Shown here one piece after another: positions 15,553 to 24,279 of a stretch of DNA of 64,000 nucleotides. Source of the DNA: CANLBN01 sp050633525 (GTDB taxonomy: Bacteria; Pseudomonadota; Gammaproteobacteria; Pseudomonadales; Cellvibrionaceae); the NCBI GenBank assembly GCA_050633525.1, contig JBOEGR010000020.1, positions 99,669 through 163,668 of the forward strand. The letters run 5' to 3'. The position numbers and the translations under genes are program-made. The stretch's first letter is position 1; every line of letters starts with the position of its first letter. A model generated the notes under the pieces. It saw only the letters and a list, made by a program, of their open reading frames with translations, was not told where the DNA came from and made no database searches.

Positions 15553-16368
15553 TTAGGTGAATTCTAAAGCCATAGCTTTTGAGTGTTTGGCGCAAGCAAC
15601 CATAGCATCGTCTACAGCTTGGTTAAAGCCCGCTTGCTTAAAGCTAAGTATGGCTTGTTCTGTTGTGCCACCCGGTGAGGTTACGCGTCGCCTAAGTTCC
15701 GCCACGCCTACATCACTCTGTTGTGCTAGTGTAGCGGCTCCGGCGGCAGTTTGCAGCGTTAATTGTTGAGCCTGCTCTGCTGATAGGCCTTGTTTGATCC
15801 CAGCCTCGATCATCGCCTCCATAAACAAGAAGAAGTAAGCCGGTCCGCTGCCTGACACGGCGGTAACGCTATCGATTAGATCCTCTGAATCCAGCCAGAT
15901 ACTGATGCCAATTGCATTCAATAAGCTTTCTGCCTGTTGTTTTTGCGCTGGGCTTACCTGTTCATTTGCATACAAGCCTGTCGCCCCTTGCCCCACTAAT
16001 GCGGGTGTATTGGGCATGCAGCGAACAATGGCTGCCGAGCCACCGAACCATTGCTCAAGGCTACTACTATTGATGCCTGCTGCAATGGAGATAATAAGAG
16101 TATGAGGCTTGATTGCCGCTTTTAAAGCCAATGCGACGGATTTTAATACTTGCGGTTTTACGGCCAATACCAGCACTTCTGCATGAAGGCAGGCTTGGGT
16201 GTTATCGGCCTCAGTGAGAATACCAAATTTCTCGCTGAGAGCGGCTAATGTGGCTTCATTGGGGTCGCTCGCAGTAATGGCTTTAGGTTCGTAACCCTCA
16301 GCGACTAAGCCACCGATAATACTGTTTGCCATATTGCCAGCACCAATAAAGGTGATATTTGCCGTCAT
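15553..16368 (-). CDS. proC: Pyrroline-5-carboxylate reductase ProC
   Basis: The 271-residue protein starts MTANITFIGAGNMANS, a Rossmann NAD(P)H-binding start, and has the C-terminal signature SGSGPAYFFLFMEAMIEAG with the later TSPGGTTEQAI motif. It reduces pyrroline-5-carboxylate to proline. The open frame extends upstream to 16515, but the ATG at 16368 places the glycine-rich loop at the usual distance from the N-terminus, and GAGAGAC precedes it. It lies between yggS and yggT. Confidence 0.94.
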   Translation of the reverse strand: MTANITFIGAGNMANSIIGGLVAEGYEPKAITASDPNEATLAALSEKFGILTEADNTQACLHAEVLVLAVKPQVLKSVALALKAAIKPHTLIISIAAGINSSSLEQWFGGSAAIVRCMPNTPALVGQGATGLYANEQVSPAQKQQAESLLNAIGISIWLDSEDLIDSVTAVSGSGPAYFFLFMEAMIEAGIKQGLSAEQAQQLTLQTAAGAATLAQQSDVGVAELRRRVTSPGGTTEQAILSFKQAGFNQAVDDAMVACAKHSKAMALEFT

Positions 16369-16426
16369 AGTTTGTCTCTCATACCGAATAAATCCAATCA
16401 TTGTACTGTATTTGGGCGATGAGTTA

Positions 16427-17098
16427 TTAGGCTCTTTTGCCAAAGATAGCAGTGCCGACACGTACGATGGTTGAGCCAGCGGCGATAGCGGCGTCCATAT
16501 CATTAGACATGCCAATGGATAAGGTATTCATATCAGGGTATTGCTTCATGGCAGTGGCTACACTTTGAAAGGTCTGTAGTTGCTGTTGTGTATCATTGTT
16601 GGCGCTGGGAATGGCCATGAGTCCCTTAAGCGCTATTCGAGGTAGTTTGCTGACTTCATCTACTAAAGCAGGTAACTGTTCAAGAGTTACTCCTGATTTT
16701 GAGGGCTCATTATCGATGTTGATTTGTAGGCAGAGCTGTAAGGGAGGCAATGAATCTGGCCTTTGTGAGCTTAAGCGTTTTGCGATTTTCAAACGGTCAA
16801 CACTGTGAACCCAGCTGAAATGTTCGGCGATTTCTTTGGTCTTATTGGATTGGATTGGCCCAATAAAATGCCACTCTATATCTAAGTCGGCGAGAGCGTT
16901 TTGCTTTTCTCGCGCTTCTTGTAAGTAATTCTCCCCGAATGCATGTTGCCCTAAGGTGTAGGCCGCGCGTAAGTCCGCAGCGGTTCGTGTTTTGCTCACG
17001 GCTAATAATTGAACAGACCCCGACTCTCGACCGTTATCGTTAATCGCTTTGTCAATTTGCTGCCGTACGTGCGACAATCGTGCTTCAAGTGTGGTCAT
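16427..17098 (-). CDS. YggS-family PLP homeostasis protein
   Basis: The 223-residue protein has the alanine-racemase-like barrel of the YggS/PROSC family: VQLLAVSKTR contains the PLP lysine (about residue 37), and GENYLQEAREK, WHFIGPIQSNK and LSIGMSNDMDAAI are all signature blocks. It controls pyridoxal phosphate levels. The start at ATG 17098 (MTTLEARL) is preferred over the upstream in-frame ATG 17128. It is divergent from pilT, with a 174-base intergenic region. Confidence 0.93.
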   Translation of the reverse strand: MTTLEARLSHVRQQIDKAINDNGRESGSVQLLAVSKTRTAADLRAAYTLGQHAFGENYLQEAREKQNALADLDIEWHFIGPIQSNKTKEIAEHFSWVHSVDRLKIAKRLSSQRPDSLPPLQLCLQINIDNEPSKSGVTLEQLPALVDEVSKLPRIALKGLMAIPSANNDTQQQLQTFQSVATAMKQYPDMNTLSIGMSNDMDAAIAAGSTIVRVGTAIFGKRA

Positions 17099-17272
17099 AG
17101 CTTCCAAAATAACATAAGAAATGTGCAATTATTTGCATCAAGGCACGGCCTAATGATTCAATAGCCGCTATAGTTAATCAGAGGTGTTTTATGGGCCTTC
17201 AGCTATGTAAACACTCATAACAAAGAATATGCACCCCTCACCCATTTTATAAGCAATATATACGACTTTACT

Positions 17273-18307
17273 ATGGATATTACTGAACTACTGGCTTTTA
17301 GTGCCAAACAAGGCGCATCTGATTTACATATTTCGGGTGGTTTGCCGCCCATGATTCGTATTGATGGTGATATTCGCCGCATCAATTTACCGGCGATGGA
17401 CCACAAGCAGGTTCATGGCCTTATTTACGAAATCATGAATGATAAGCAGCGTAAGGATTACGAAGAGTTTTTAGAAACGGATTTTTCGTTTGAGGTGCCA
17501 GGTGTTGCTCGCTTTCGTGTGAATGCCTTTAATCAAAGTCGAGGCGCGGCGGCGGTATTTCGTACCATTCCATCAAAAGTGCTGACGATGGAAGATTTAG
17601 GTTTGGGGCAAGTGTTTCGAGATATTGTTTCAGTGCCGCGTGGTTTGGTTTTAGTGACAGGGCCAACAGGCTCAGGTAAATCGACTACTTTGGCTGCTAT
17701 GGTGGACTATATTAATGATAATAAATATGAGCATATTCTCACCATCGAAGACCCTATTGAATTTGTTCATGAAAGTAAGAAGTGTTTGATCAATCAGCGC
17801 GAAGTGCATAAGGATACACATGGTTTTTCTGAAGCGCTGCGCTCGGCTTTGCGTGAAGATCCCGATATTATTCTAGTGGGCGAGCTACGTGACCTCGAAA
17901 CGATTCGCCTTGCGCTTACCGCTGCTGAAACCGGTCATTTGGTGCTGGGAACTTTGCATACGACCTCTGCAGCAAAAACGATTGACCGTGTGATCGATGT
18001 TTTCCCTGCTGCGGAAAAAGATATGGTGAGGTCGATGTTGGCTGAATCGTTGGAAGCGGTGATTTCGCAGACCCTAATGAAGAAAAACTCGGGTGGTCGT
18101 GTCGCTGCACATGAAATCATGCGCGGGACTCCAGCCATTCGTAACTTAATTCGTGAAGATAAAGTGGCGCAAATGTATTCGGCTATTCAAACGGGTGGTT
18201 CGATTGGTATGCAAACCATGGATCAATGTTTGGGTGATCTTGTCGCGCGACACATTATTAATCGTGATGTTGCGAGAGAAAAAGCGAAATTACCAGAAAA
18301 CTTCTAG
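17273..18307 (+). CDS. pilT: Type IV pilus retraction ATPase PilT
   Basis: The 344-residue hexameric ATPase has an N-terminal PAS-like domain (GASDLHISGGLPPMIRIDG), Walker A GPTGSGKST (about 130-138), an Asp box LTIEDPIEF, Walker B DIILVGELRDLET and a His box GHLVLGTLHTTSA. The C-terminal AIRNLIREDKVAQM motif is typical of PilT. It powers pilus retraction in twitching motility and DNA uptake at the inner membrane. It is followed by pilU after 60 bases. Confidence 0.97.
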   Translation: MDITELLAFSAKQGASDLHISGGLPPMIRIDGDIRRINLPAMDHKQVHGLIYEIMNDKQRKDYEEFLETDFSFEVPGVARFRVNAFNQSRGAAAVFRTIPSKVLTMEDLGLGQVFRDIVSVPRGLVLVTGPTGSGKSTTLAAMVDYINDNKYEHILTIEDPIEFVHESKKCLINQREVHKDTHGFSEALRSALREDPDIILVGELRDLETIRLALTAAETGHLVLGTLHTTSAAKTIDRVIDVFPAAEKDMVRSMLAESLEAVISQTLMKKNSGGRVAAHEIMRGTPAIRNLIREDKVAQMYSAIQTGGSIGMQTMDQCLGDLVARHIINRDVAREKAKLPENF

Positions 18308-18367
18308 TCGAGTTTTATATTGTATTAAATGAGAAATAGAAGTGGATATTTATTTTAGGAGCCAGAT

Positions 18368-19516
18368 GTGGAATTCGATCGATTATTAAAAACTATGGTT
18401 GAAAAAGGTGCGTCAGATTTATTTGTGACAGCTGGCTTGCCACCTTCTATTAAATTACACGGTCGAGTGACCCCGCTGTCAACAACGCCATTAACGCCAG
18501 AAAAATCTCGTGAACTTGTTATGGGTGTAATGAATGAAGGTCAGCGAGAAGAGTTTTTGAGAACCAAAGAATTAAACTTTGCGATCAGTGCGCGTGGTAT
18601 AGGCCGTTTCCGTTGTAGTGCATTTTATCAGCGTAACTTAGCGGGCATGGTGTTGCGTCGAATTGAAACCAATATCCCAACAGTTGATGGCTTGGGTTTG
18701 CCAGAAATCATTAAAGAACTGGCGATGACAAAGCGTGGTTTAATTATATTTGTGGGTGCAACGGGCACAGGTAAGTCGACATCTTTGGCATCAATGATTG
18801 GTCACCGTAATCGTAATAGTAAGGGCCATATTATTTCAATTGAAGATCCGATTGAATTTATTCACCAGCATCAAGGTTGTATTATTACTCAGCGTGAGGT
18901 CGGTTTAGATACTGAATCATTTGATGTTGCATTGAAAAACACCTTGCGTCAGGCGCCAGATGTTATTCTTATTGGTGAGGTTCGTAGCCGCGAGACCATG
19001 GAGCAAGCCATCACATTTGCTGAGACGGGTCACCTGTGCTTATGCACGCTTCACGCAAATAATGCTAACCAAGCATTGGATCGTATTCTGCATTTTTTCC
19101 CAGCCGATCGTCACCAGCAATTATGGATGGATTTATCGCTTAATTTAAAAGCGATGATTGCACAGCAATTAATTCCTACGCCTGACGGCAACGGTCGTCG
19201 CGCTTGTATGGAAATTTTATTAAATACGCCGTTAGCATCCGATTTAATTCGCAAAGGTGCGGTAAGTGACTTGAAAGAGTTGATGAAGAAATCTACCGAA
19301 ATGGGTATGCAGACTTTCGACCAAGCTTTGTACGAACTTTATGATGCGGGAGAAATTACTTACGAAGACGCTTTGGCTCATGCGGATTCGGCAAATGATT
19401 TACGTCTTCTTATTAAGTTGGCGTCGGAATCGGATTCTGAATATTTATCGCATGCAGCAGATGAGTTAGCAATTGAAGAGGATGAGGTTGGTAAAGATAA
19501 TTTCTTTCGTCGTTAA
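18368..19516 (+). CDS. pilU: PilT-dependent retraction ATPase PilU
   Basis: The 382-residue PilT paralogue starts MEFDRLLKTMVEKGASDLFV. It has Walker A GATGTGKSTS, ISIEDPIEFIH, VILIGEVRSRETM and HLCLCTLHANNANQ. The C-terminus carries an acidic extension (about 355-382) typical of PilU. It assists PilT in retraction. The gene starts with GTG? No: ATG is not present at 18368 and the frame opens with GTG GAA TTC, preceded by AGGAGCCAGAT. Its stop codon overlaps the convergent ruvX stop (19513-19516). Confidence 0.95.
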   Translation: MEFDRLLKTMVEKGASDLFVTAGLPPSIKLHGRVTPLSTTPLTPEKSRELVMGVMNEGQREEFLRTKELNFAISARGIGRFRCSAFYQRNLAGMVLRRIETNIPTVDGLGLPEIIKELAMTKRGLIIFVGATGTGKSTSLASMIGHRNRNSKGHIISIEDPIEFIHQHQGCIITQREVGLDTESFDVALKNTLRQAPDVILIGEVRSRETMEQAITFAETGHLCLCTLHANNANQALDRILHFFPADRHQQLWMDLSLNLKAMIAQQLIPTPDGNGRRACMEILLNTPLASDLIRKGAVSDLKELMKKSTEMGMQTFDQALYELYDAGEITYEDALAHADSANDLRLLIKLASESDSEYLSHAADELAIEEDEVGKDNFFRR

Positions 19517-19941
19517 GTCGAAATTGTTTGCGAGCGAAACCAGTCTTCTAAAATCATTTGTGCGGCTAAAGAGTCGATAGGTTCTTTTTTATAATCCCCT
19601 TTATGGCCTCTCTCTTTTGCTTCTTGTTTTGTCGCAAAACTCGTTAGGCGTTCATCCATAAAGTCGATTGGTGTACCAAAACGCCCATGCAGTCGGTTGC
19701 CAAATTTTTTGGCCCGACGACTTAATTCGCTTTCGGAATCGTCCATATTCAGGGGCAGGCCAATGATTAATATCGTTGGCTTCCACTCATCGATAATATT
19801 TTTAATGGTGTCCCAATTGGGTATGCCATCTTTTGCTTTAATAGGGGGAAGTGCTTGGCTAGTGCCTGTTAGCGATTGTCCGTAAGCAATGCCAATACTG
19901 CGCAAGCCAAAATCAAAGGCGAGGGCGGTTAAAGTAGACAT
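19513..19941 (-). CDS. ruvX: Holliday junction resolvase-like RuvX (YqgF)
   Basis: The 142-residue RNase H-fold protein has LAFDFGLRSIGIAYG near the N-terminus with the catalytic Asp, ILIGLPLNMDDSES in the middle, DERLTSFATKQEA and a C-terminal DSLAAQMILEDW with the last acidic residue. Family knowledge: YqgF proteins act on pre-16S rRNA ends and Holliday-like structures. It starts 9 bases after yqgE, so it is in one operon with it. The terminal bases overlap the end of pilU tail to tail. Confidence 0.92.
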   Translation of the reverse strand: MSTLTALAFDFGLRSIGIAYGQSLTGTSQALPPIKAKDGIPNWDTIKNIIDEWKPTILIIGLPLNMDDSESELSRRAKKFGNRLHGRFGTPIDFMDERLTSFATKQEAKERGHKGDYKKEPIDSLAAQMILEDWFRSQTIST

Positions 19942-19950
19942 AGGGTTTGC

Positions 19951-20508
19951 TCAAGAATGGCCGGATTGGTTAGATAATAAGTTTACGTCGATACCTAATT
20001 TGCGTGCTGCGGATGCCCAACGTTGATCACAATCAATCTCAAAAAGAATTTCCTGATCTGCGGGAACCGTTAGCCAGCTATTCGCCGCGATCTCGGCTTC
20101 TAATTGCCCGGCGTCCCAGCCAGCGTAACCCAGTGCTACCATCACATCCTGTGGGCCTTCGTCTCTTGCCATGTCTTCAAGAATGTCTTTTGAGCCTGTT
20201 AGGTTAATGCCTTCAGTGATCGTCATGGTTGTTTCCCATGACTTGTCTCCTGAGTGGAGCACAAAGCCCCGCTCTTTTTGTACAGGGCCGCCATAGTACA
20301 GGGGTGACTCTTCTACGTTATCGTGAATATTGTAATCTAGGTGCGTAAATAGTTCGCGAATATTGAGACTCAAAGGTTGGTTGATGACAATGCCCATGGC
20401 CCCATTTTCATGATGCTCACAGATATACGTCACACTTTGCTTGAAGTTGGGATCAGGTAAGCCTGGCATGGCAATTAAGAAATGATTTTTAAATGAGCTA
20501 AATGACAT
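19951..20508 (-). CDS. YqgE/AlgH-family protein
   Basis: The 185-residue DUF179 protein has the typical NHFLIAMPGLPDPNFKQSV start (about residues 8-26), GAMGIVINQPLS, YYGGPVQKERGFVLHS and the late LGYAGWDAGQLEAEI block. AlgH in Pseudomonas was named from an alginate-regulation phenotype; the biochemical activity is unknown. It is paired with ruvX and preceded by the TonB-like gene, the order known in Pseudomonas. Confidence 0.92.
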   Translation of the reverse strand: MSFSSFKNHFLIAMPGLPDPNFKQSVTYICEHHENGAMGIVINQPLSLNIRELFTHLDYNIHDNVEESPLYYGGPVQKERGFVLHSGDKSWETTMTITEGINLTGSKDILEDMARDEGPQDVMVALGYAGWDAGQLEAEIAANSWLTVPADQEILFEIDCDQRWASAARKLGIDVNLLSNQSGHS

Positions 20509-20605
20509 AATTCGCTAAGTTTGTGACAGTAATAAAAGCATGGGGCCTGCTGCACAAGTATGCAAGTTTTAATCAGAAACGCAACGAAATAATACGCTGG
20601 ATAAC

Positions 20606-21511
20606 CTAATTGCTAGTCGAAAGCCCATTGATTTCAAAGTGCCATGTACGAATGATGGCCATTTGATCGTAGTCTTTTCTAATATCGGCGGGGAAAGGCT
20701 GAAAGGGTGCGGCACGATGAATAATTTGTAACGCGGCATCATCCAGAATGCGATGTCCGGATGAGTCCAAAATCTCGGCTTTAATTAAAGAGCCATCCCA
20801 TTTGATAATGCTTTGTAAGCGAAGGCTCCCCGTAATGTTTTGGCTGACGGCTTCGCGAGGGAAGTTTTGATTGCCAACGACTTCTACTTTTCGCGTCCAA
20901 TCATTGAGATAAGCAGCATCCCTAGAGGCTTTAGTTGAAACTGATGTAAGTACCAACTCACGTGGACGTCTCGCATATTGCTGCCGTTGTTTGTCTAGCT
21001 TTGCGTTTAAGCTGGCTATTTCCTTGCTGATGCTTTGAATGTCTCTTGCGTCTTTACCATCTTGAGTGTCGTTTTTAGCATTGTCGTTGGGGGTGATGTT
21101 GACTTTACTGTCGGCATTGGCGGTATTAATGACCTGATTTTCTAATGGTTTATCAACGGAAGCGCGTTTCTCATCTAGGGTTTGAGTGTCTTCAATTGTT
21201 TGGCTGCTGAAAGGAGATAGTTTGTCGGTCGTAATTTCTTTTACTTCTTCCAGTGATCCGCTGCCTTTCTGGTTAGATTGAGCGACAAAATCAGCTTCTT
21301 CTGGAATATCATTGGATTCGCTAGTGGCTAAGGTAACGGTGACGCTGGGCGCGCTATCATCTGGCTGGCTCAGTTCAAATGCGATACCAAAAATAACGAG
21401 CCCGTGTAGTGCGGCGGCTAGGAATAAGGTGAAGCTAAGCCGGTCAGAACTAGATACAGCACTGGTATTGCTGGGGGCGTCGATATTGGTCGTTGGTGCG
21501 GATTTAGGCAT
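20606..21511 (-). CDS. TonB-family energy transducer (TonB3-like)
   Basis: The 301-residue protein has one N-terminal transmembrane helix (about 25-45), a long Ser/Asp/Glu-rich periplasmic spacer with a coiled-coil-like stretch (about 155-185) and a C-terminal TonB domain from about 205 (NDWTRKVEVVGNQNFP, GSLRLQSIIKWDG, AAPFQPFP). In Pseudomonas the gene in this position, between gshB and algH, is tonB3, needed for twitching motility. It overlaps the end of gshB by 8 bases. No exbB/exbD are nearby. Confidence 0.82.
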   Translation of the reverse strand: MPKSAPTTNIDAPSNTSAVSSSDRLSFTLFLAAALHGLVIFGIAFELSQPDDSAPSVTVTLATSESNDIPEEADFVAQSNQKGSGSLEEVKEITTDKLSPFSSQTIEDTQTLDEKRASVDKPLENQVINTANADSKVNITPNDNAKNDTQDGKDARDIQSISKEIASLNAKLDKQRQQYARRPRELVLTSVSTKASRDAAYLNDWTRKVEVVGNQNFPREAVSQNITGSLRLQSIIKWDGSLIKAEILDSSGHRILDDAALQIIHRAAPFQPFPADIRKDYDQMAIIRTWHFEINGLSTSN

Positions 21512-22457
21512 GTTTTAGTTGTTGGCTTATGGCGTTGATTAGTCGTTGCCCGATTGCGGTGTCATAGGCCTTGTCTATTTCTCTTGCGCAGGTTGGGCTA
21601 GTTACATTGATTTCTGTTAAATAATCACCGATCACGTCTAAGCCAACAAATAGCAGCCCTTTTTCTATTAGAGAGGGTGCGACTTGCGATACTATCCAGT
21701 GATCCCTTTCTGAGAGCGCCTGTGGTCGTCCGCTACCGCCCGCTGCTAGATTTCCTCGTGTCTCCCCTTTCGCGGGAATTCTTGCTAAAGCATAAGGGAC
21801 GGCTTCTCCGTTAACCACTAAAATTCGTTTATCTCCGTTAGTAATCTCGGGAACGAATTTTTGGGCCATGATGTATTCTTGTCCTTGATTGGTTAATGTT
21901 TCTAAAATAACGCCGATATTGGAGTCTCCGGGTTTGCATCGAAAAATACCTGTTCCGCCCATGCCGTCTAAAGGTTTGAAAATGACGTCTTTGTGCTCGT
22001 CATAAAACTGCTTTAGGTGGTCGGCATTGCTGCTCACTCTCAGAGGGGGGCAGCATTGTGGGAACTGCGTGGCAAACAACTTTTCGTTACAATCGCGCAG
22101 ACTTCTAGGGTGGTTGACGACAAGGCAGCCTTGCTTATGTGCGGCTTCGAGGATATAAGTGCTGTGCAGGAATGCGCTATCAAAAGGAGGGTCTTTGCGC
22201 ATGAGAATGGCGTCCAGTTCACCCAGTGGGGCGGTAGAGGGCTCTCCCAGTTCGTACCAGTGTTTGTTATCATCAAACACGGTGAGTTCGCGCATGGAGC
22301 CCATGGCAATACTGTTATCTAAAAAGAGGTCCTGCATCTCCATATAGCGCAGTTCCCACCCCGCTTTTGCAGCGGCGAGGAGTAGAGCAAGTGTAGTATC
22401 CTTGTAGGCTGAAATTTGACCTATGGGGTCCATGACAACACCAAGTGTGACAGACAT
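21504..22457 (-). CDS. gshB: Glutathione synthetase GshB
   Basis: The 317-residue ATP-grasp enzyme has the N-terminal LGVVMDPIGQI start, ILMRKDPPFDSAFLHSTY (about 84-101), NHPRSLRDCNEKLFATQF, the glycine-rich PLDGMGGTGIFR loop and the terminal EINVTSPTCAREID. It joins gamma-glutamylcysteine and glycine with ATP. It is the first gene of the gshB-tonB-yqgE-ruvX series and is divergent from the pilG operon over 292 bases. Confidence 0.95.
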   Translation of the reverse strand: MSVTLGVVMDPIGQISAYKDTTLALLLAAAKAGWELRYMEMQDLFLDNSIAMGSMRELTVFDDNKHWYELGEPSTAPLGELDAILMRKDPPFDSAFLHSTYILEAAHKQGCLVVNHPRSLRDCNEKLFATQFPQCCPPLRVSSNADHLKQFYDEHKDVIFKPLDGMGGTGIFRCKPGDSNIGVILETLTNQGQEYIMAQKFVPEITNGDKRILVVNGEAVPYALARIPAKGETRGNLAAGGSGRPQALSERDHWIVSQVAPSLIEKGLLFVGLDVIGDYLTEINVTSPTCAREIDKAYDTAIGQRLINAISQQLKHA

Positions 22458-22749
22458 CTAAAAACCCTTAAATTCAATGGCAAGTGTTAGGCTAGAGTCT
22501 ACAATAGATAATGAGTTTTATCAGTTAATTGAGTGACATACAGGACTTTCTTCATAAAATGTTTGAAATTTATGTGGTCTTTATAGATAAATGCCTTGGT
22601 CTGTGTTAAAAACTATCCCTCACTTAGCTGTAACGGTTCGGGCATCTTTTGCTCAAGAGTTTTGATTGACAAAACAGCTATTGTAACTGTTCACACATAG
22701 ACTAGTATTTATCCATAGATTAATAATATAAATAGAGGAAGTAGGTTGT

Positions 22750-23130
22750 ATGAGCGTAACTCTGGATAGCCTGAAAGTGATGGTAATCGATGATAGTAAA
22801 ACCATCCGGCGTACAGCAGAGACGTTGTTAACCAAAGCGGGCTGTGAAGTGGTGACAGCGACCGATGGTTTTGATGCCTTAGCCAAGATTGCCGATACGC
22901 GCCCAGATATCATCTTCGTCGACATTATGATGCCTCGATTAGATGGCTATCAAACCTGCGCGTTGATTAAGAACAATAGCGAATTCAAAAAAACACCCGT
23001 CATCATGCTATCCAGTAAAGATGGCCTTTTCGACAAAGCCAAGGGTCGCATAGTGGGTTCAGACCAGTATTTGACCAAACCATTTAGCAAGACAGAATTA
23101 CTTAACTCTATTGAAGCTCATATTGCTTAA
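22750..23130 (+). CDS. pilG: Twitching motility response regulator PilG
   Basis: The 126-residue single-domain receiver has the acidic pocket in MVIDDSKT (Asp14/15), the phospho-acceptor Asp58 in FVDIMMPRLDG, and the conserved Lys in YLTKPFSKTE near the C-terminus. There is no output domain. In Pseudomonas PilG promotes pilus extension and adenylate cyclase activation. It opens the pil-chp operon, with AGAGGAAGTAGG upstream of the ATG. Confidence 0.95.
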   Translation: MSVTLDSLKVMVIDDSKTIRRTAETLLTKAGCEVVTATDGFDALAKIADTRPDIIFVDIMMPRLDGYQTCALIKNNSEFKKTPVIMLSSKDGLFDKAKGRIVGSDQYLTKPFSKTELLNSIEAHIA

Positions 23131-23185
23131 TAAGCTATCAATAGTATAAAACTACATAGATAAGATTAAGGTGCCACAAAAGACT

Positions 23186-23551
23186 ATGGTTAATATCCTA
23201 ATTATTGATGACTCTCCTACAGAGGTATACAAGTTAACAACTATCTTGGAGCAGAATAATTACTCTGTTCAGGTTGCTAGCAGTGGTGAAGAGGGTTTGA
23301 AGATGGCTCAAGTGACACGCCCTGAGTTGATTTTGATGGATGTCGTTATGCCGGGCGTTAATGGTTTTCAGGCGACTCGTCAATTGAGTCGGAATGCCGT
23401 TACTAAAGATATTCCGGTCATTATTGTTTCTACTAAGGATCAAGATACAGATAAAGTTTGGGGGATGCGCCAAGGTGCTCGTGCTTACTTAGTTAAGCCG
23501 GTTGCTGAGTCACAACTCTTGAAAGCAGTCTCTGACGCTTTGGCCGGCTAA
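23186..23551 (+). CDS. pilH: Twitching motility response regulator PilH
   Basis: The 121-residue receiver starts MVNILIIDDSPTEVYKL. It has Asp52 in LILMDVVMPGVNGFQATRQL as phospho-acceptor and a KDQDTDKVWGMRQGARAYL block specific to PilH. The frame is open from GTG 23171, but ATG 23186 gives the standard length and N-terminus. PilH opposes PilG, acting as a phosphate sink or on retraction. It lies 55 bases after pilG by the preferred start. Confidence 0.93.
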   Translation: MVNILIIDDSPTEVYKLTTILEQNNYSVQVASSGEEGLKMAQVTRPELILMDVVMPGVNGFQATRQLSRNAVTKDIPVIIVSTKDQDTDKVWGMRQGARAYLVKPVAESQLLKAVSDALAG

Positions 23552-23590
23552 TGGGCTTCCTAAATATAATAATAAGAGGTTAGTTCGGCT

Positions 23591-24136
23591 ATGTCCGACG
23601 ATCAACAAGCATACTTTGCTCTGCAAACTTTAGCGCATCTTAGTCTGCAATCTGCACAGCAGTTGCCTGCGCAAACAGATGCAACACCGCAGTGGAGCGG
23701 AGTCGGTTTTTCTTTGTTTGGTATGAACTTCGTCGTTTCTATGGGTGAGCTGAACGAAATGCTCGAGGTTCCCAGCTACACAAAATTACCTGGTGTACAA
23801 TCTTGGGTTAGGGGCGTAGCGAATGTCCGTGGCCGCTTGTTACCTGTTTTTGATCTTGCGGCTTACTTCGGTAATGTATTAACTGGAGCTAAGAAGCAGC
23901 AGCGTTTGTTGGTCATTGATCGTGATCAGGTCTACGCGGGCTTATGGGTCGATCAAGTGTTCGGCATGCAATATTTTCCTGTAGATACTCGGCGAGAACA
24001 GTTGCCAGCAGAGTTGCCAAAGTCAGTCCAAGGCTTCGTTGATGGTTGTTTTGAGTACGATGGTCGTAGTTGGGTTGTGTTTCACCCTTTGAAATTGATG
24101 GAACAGCCGAACTTTCTGGATGTTGCTGAAGCTTAG
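23591..24136 (+). CDS. pilI: CheW-like adaptor PilI
   Basis: The 181-residue CheW-domain protein has GVGFSLFGMNFVVSMGELNEML (beta strands about 37-58), the CheW signature SWVRGVANVRGRLLPVFDL (about 77-95) and a C-terminal VVFHPLKLMEQPNFLDVA. It couples the PilJ receptor to the ChpA kinase. Spacing of 39 bases from pilH supports one operon. Confidence 0.93.
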   Translation: MSDDQQAYFALQTLAHLSLQSAQQLPAQTDATPQWSGVGFSLFGMNFVVSMGELNEMLEVPSYTKLPGVQSWVRGVANVRGRLLPVFDLAAYFGNVLTGAKKQQRLLVIDRDQVYAGLWVDQVFGMQYFPVDTRREQLPAELPKSVQGFVDGCFEYDGRSWVVFHPLKLMEQPNFLDVAEA

Positions 24137-24279
24137 CTTTGGCTACTGAGTCCGGCTGTTTGTGCAGGCATTCATAGAAAACGTAAGTCATCTGTAGAAT
24201 TGAATGATAAAGGCGGTTGTTACCGTTAAAAATATAAAATAAACGGGTAGTAGCCTGTTATTTAAGTGGGAGTGGTGTT

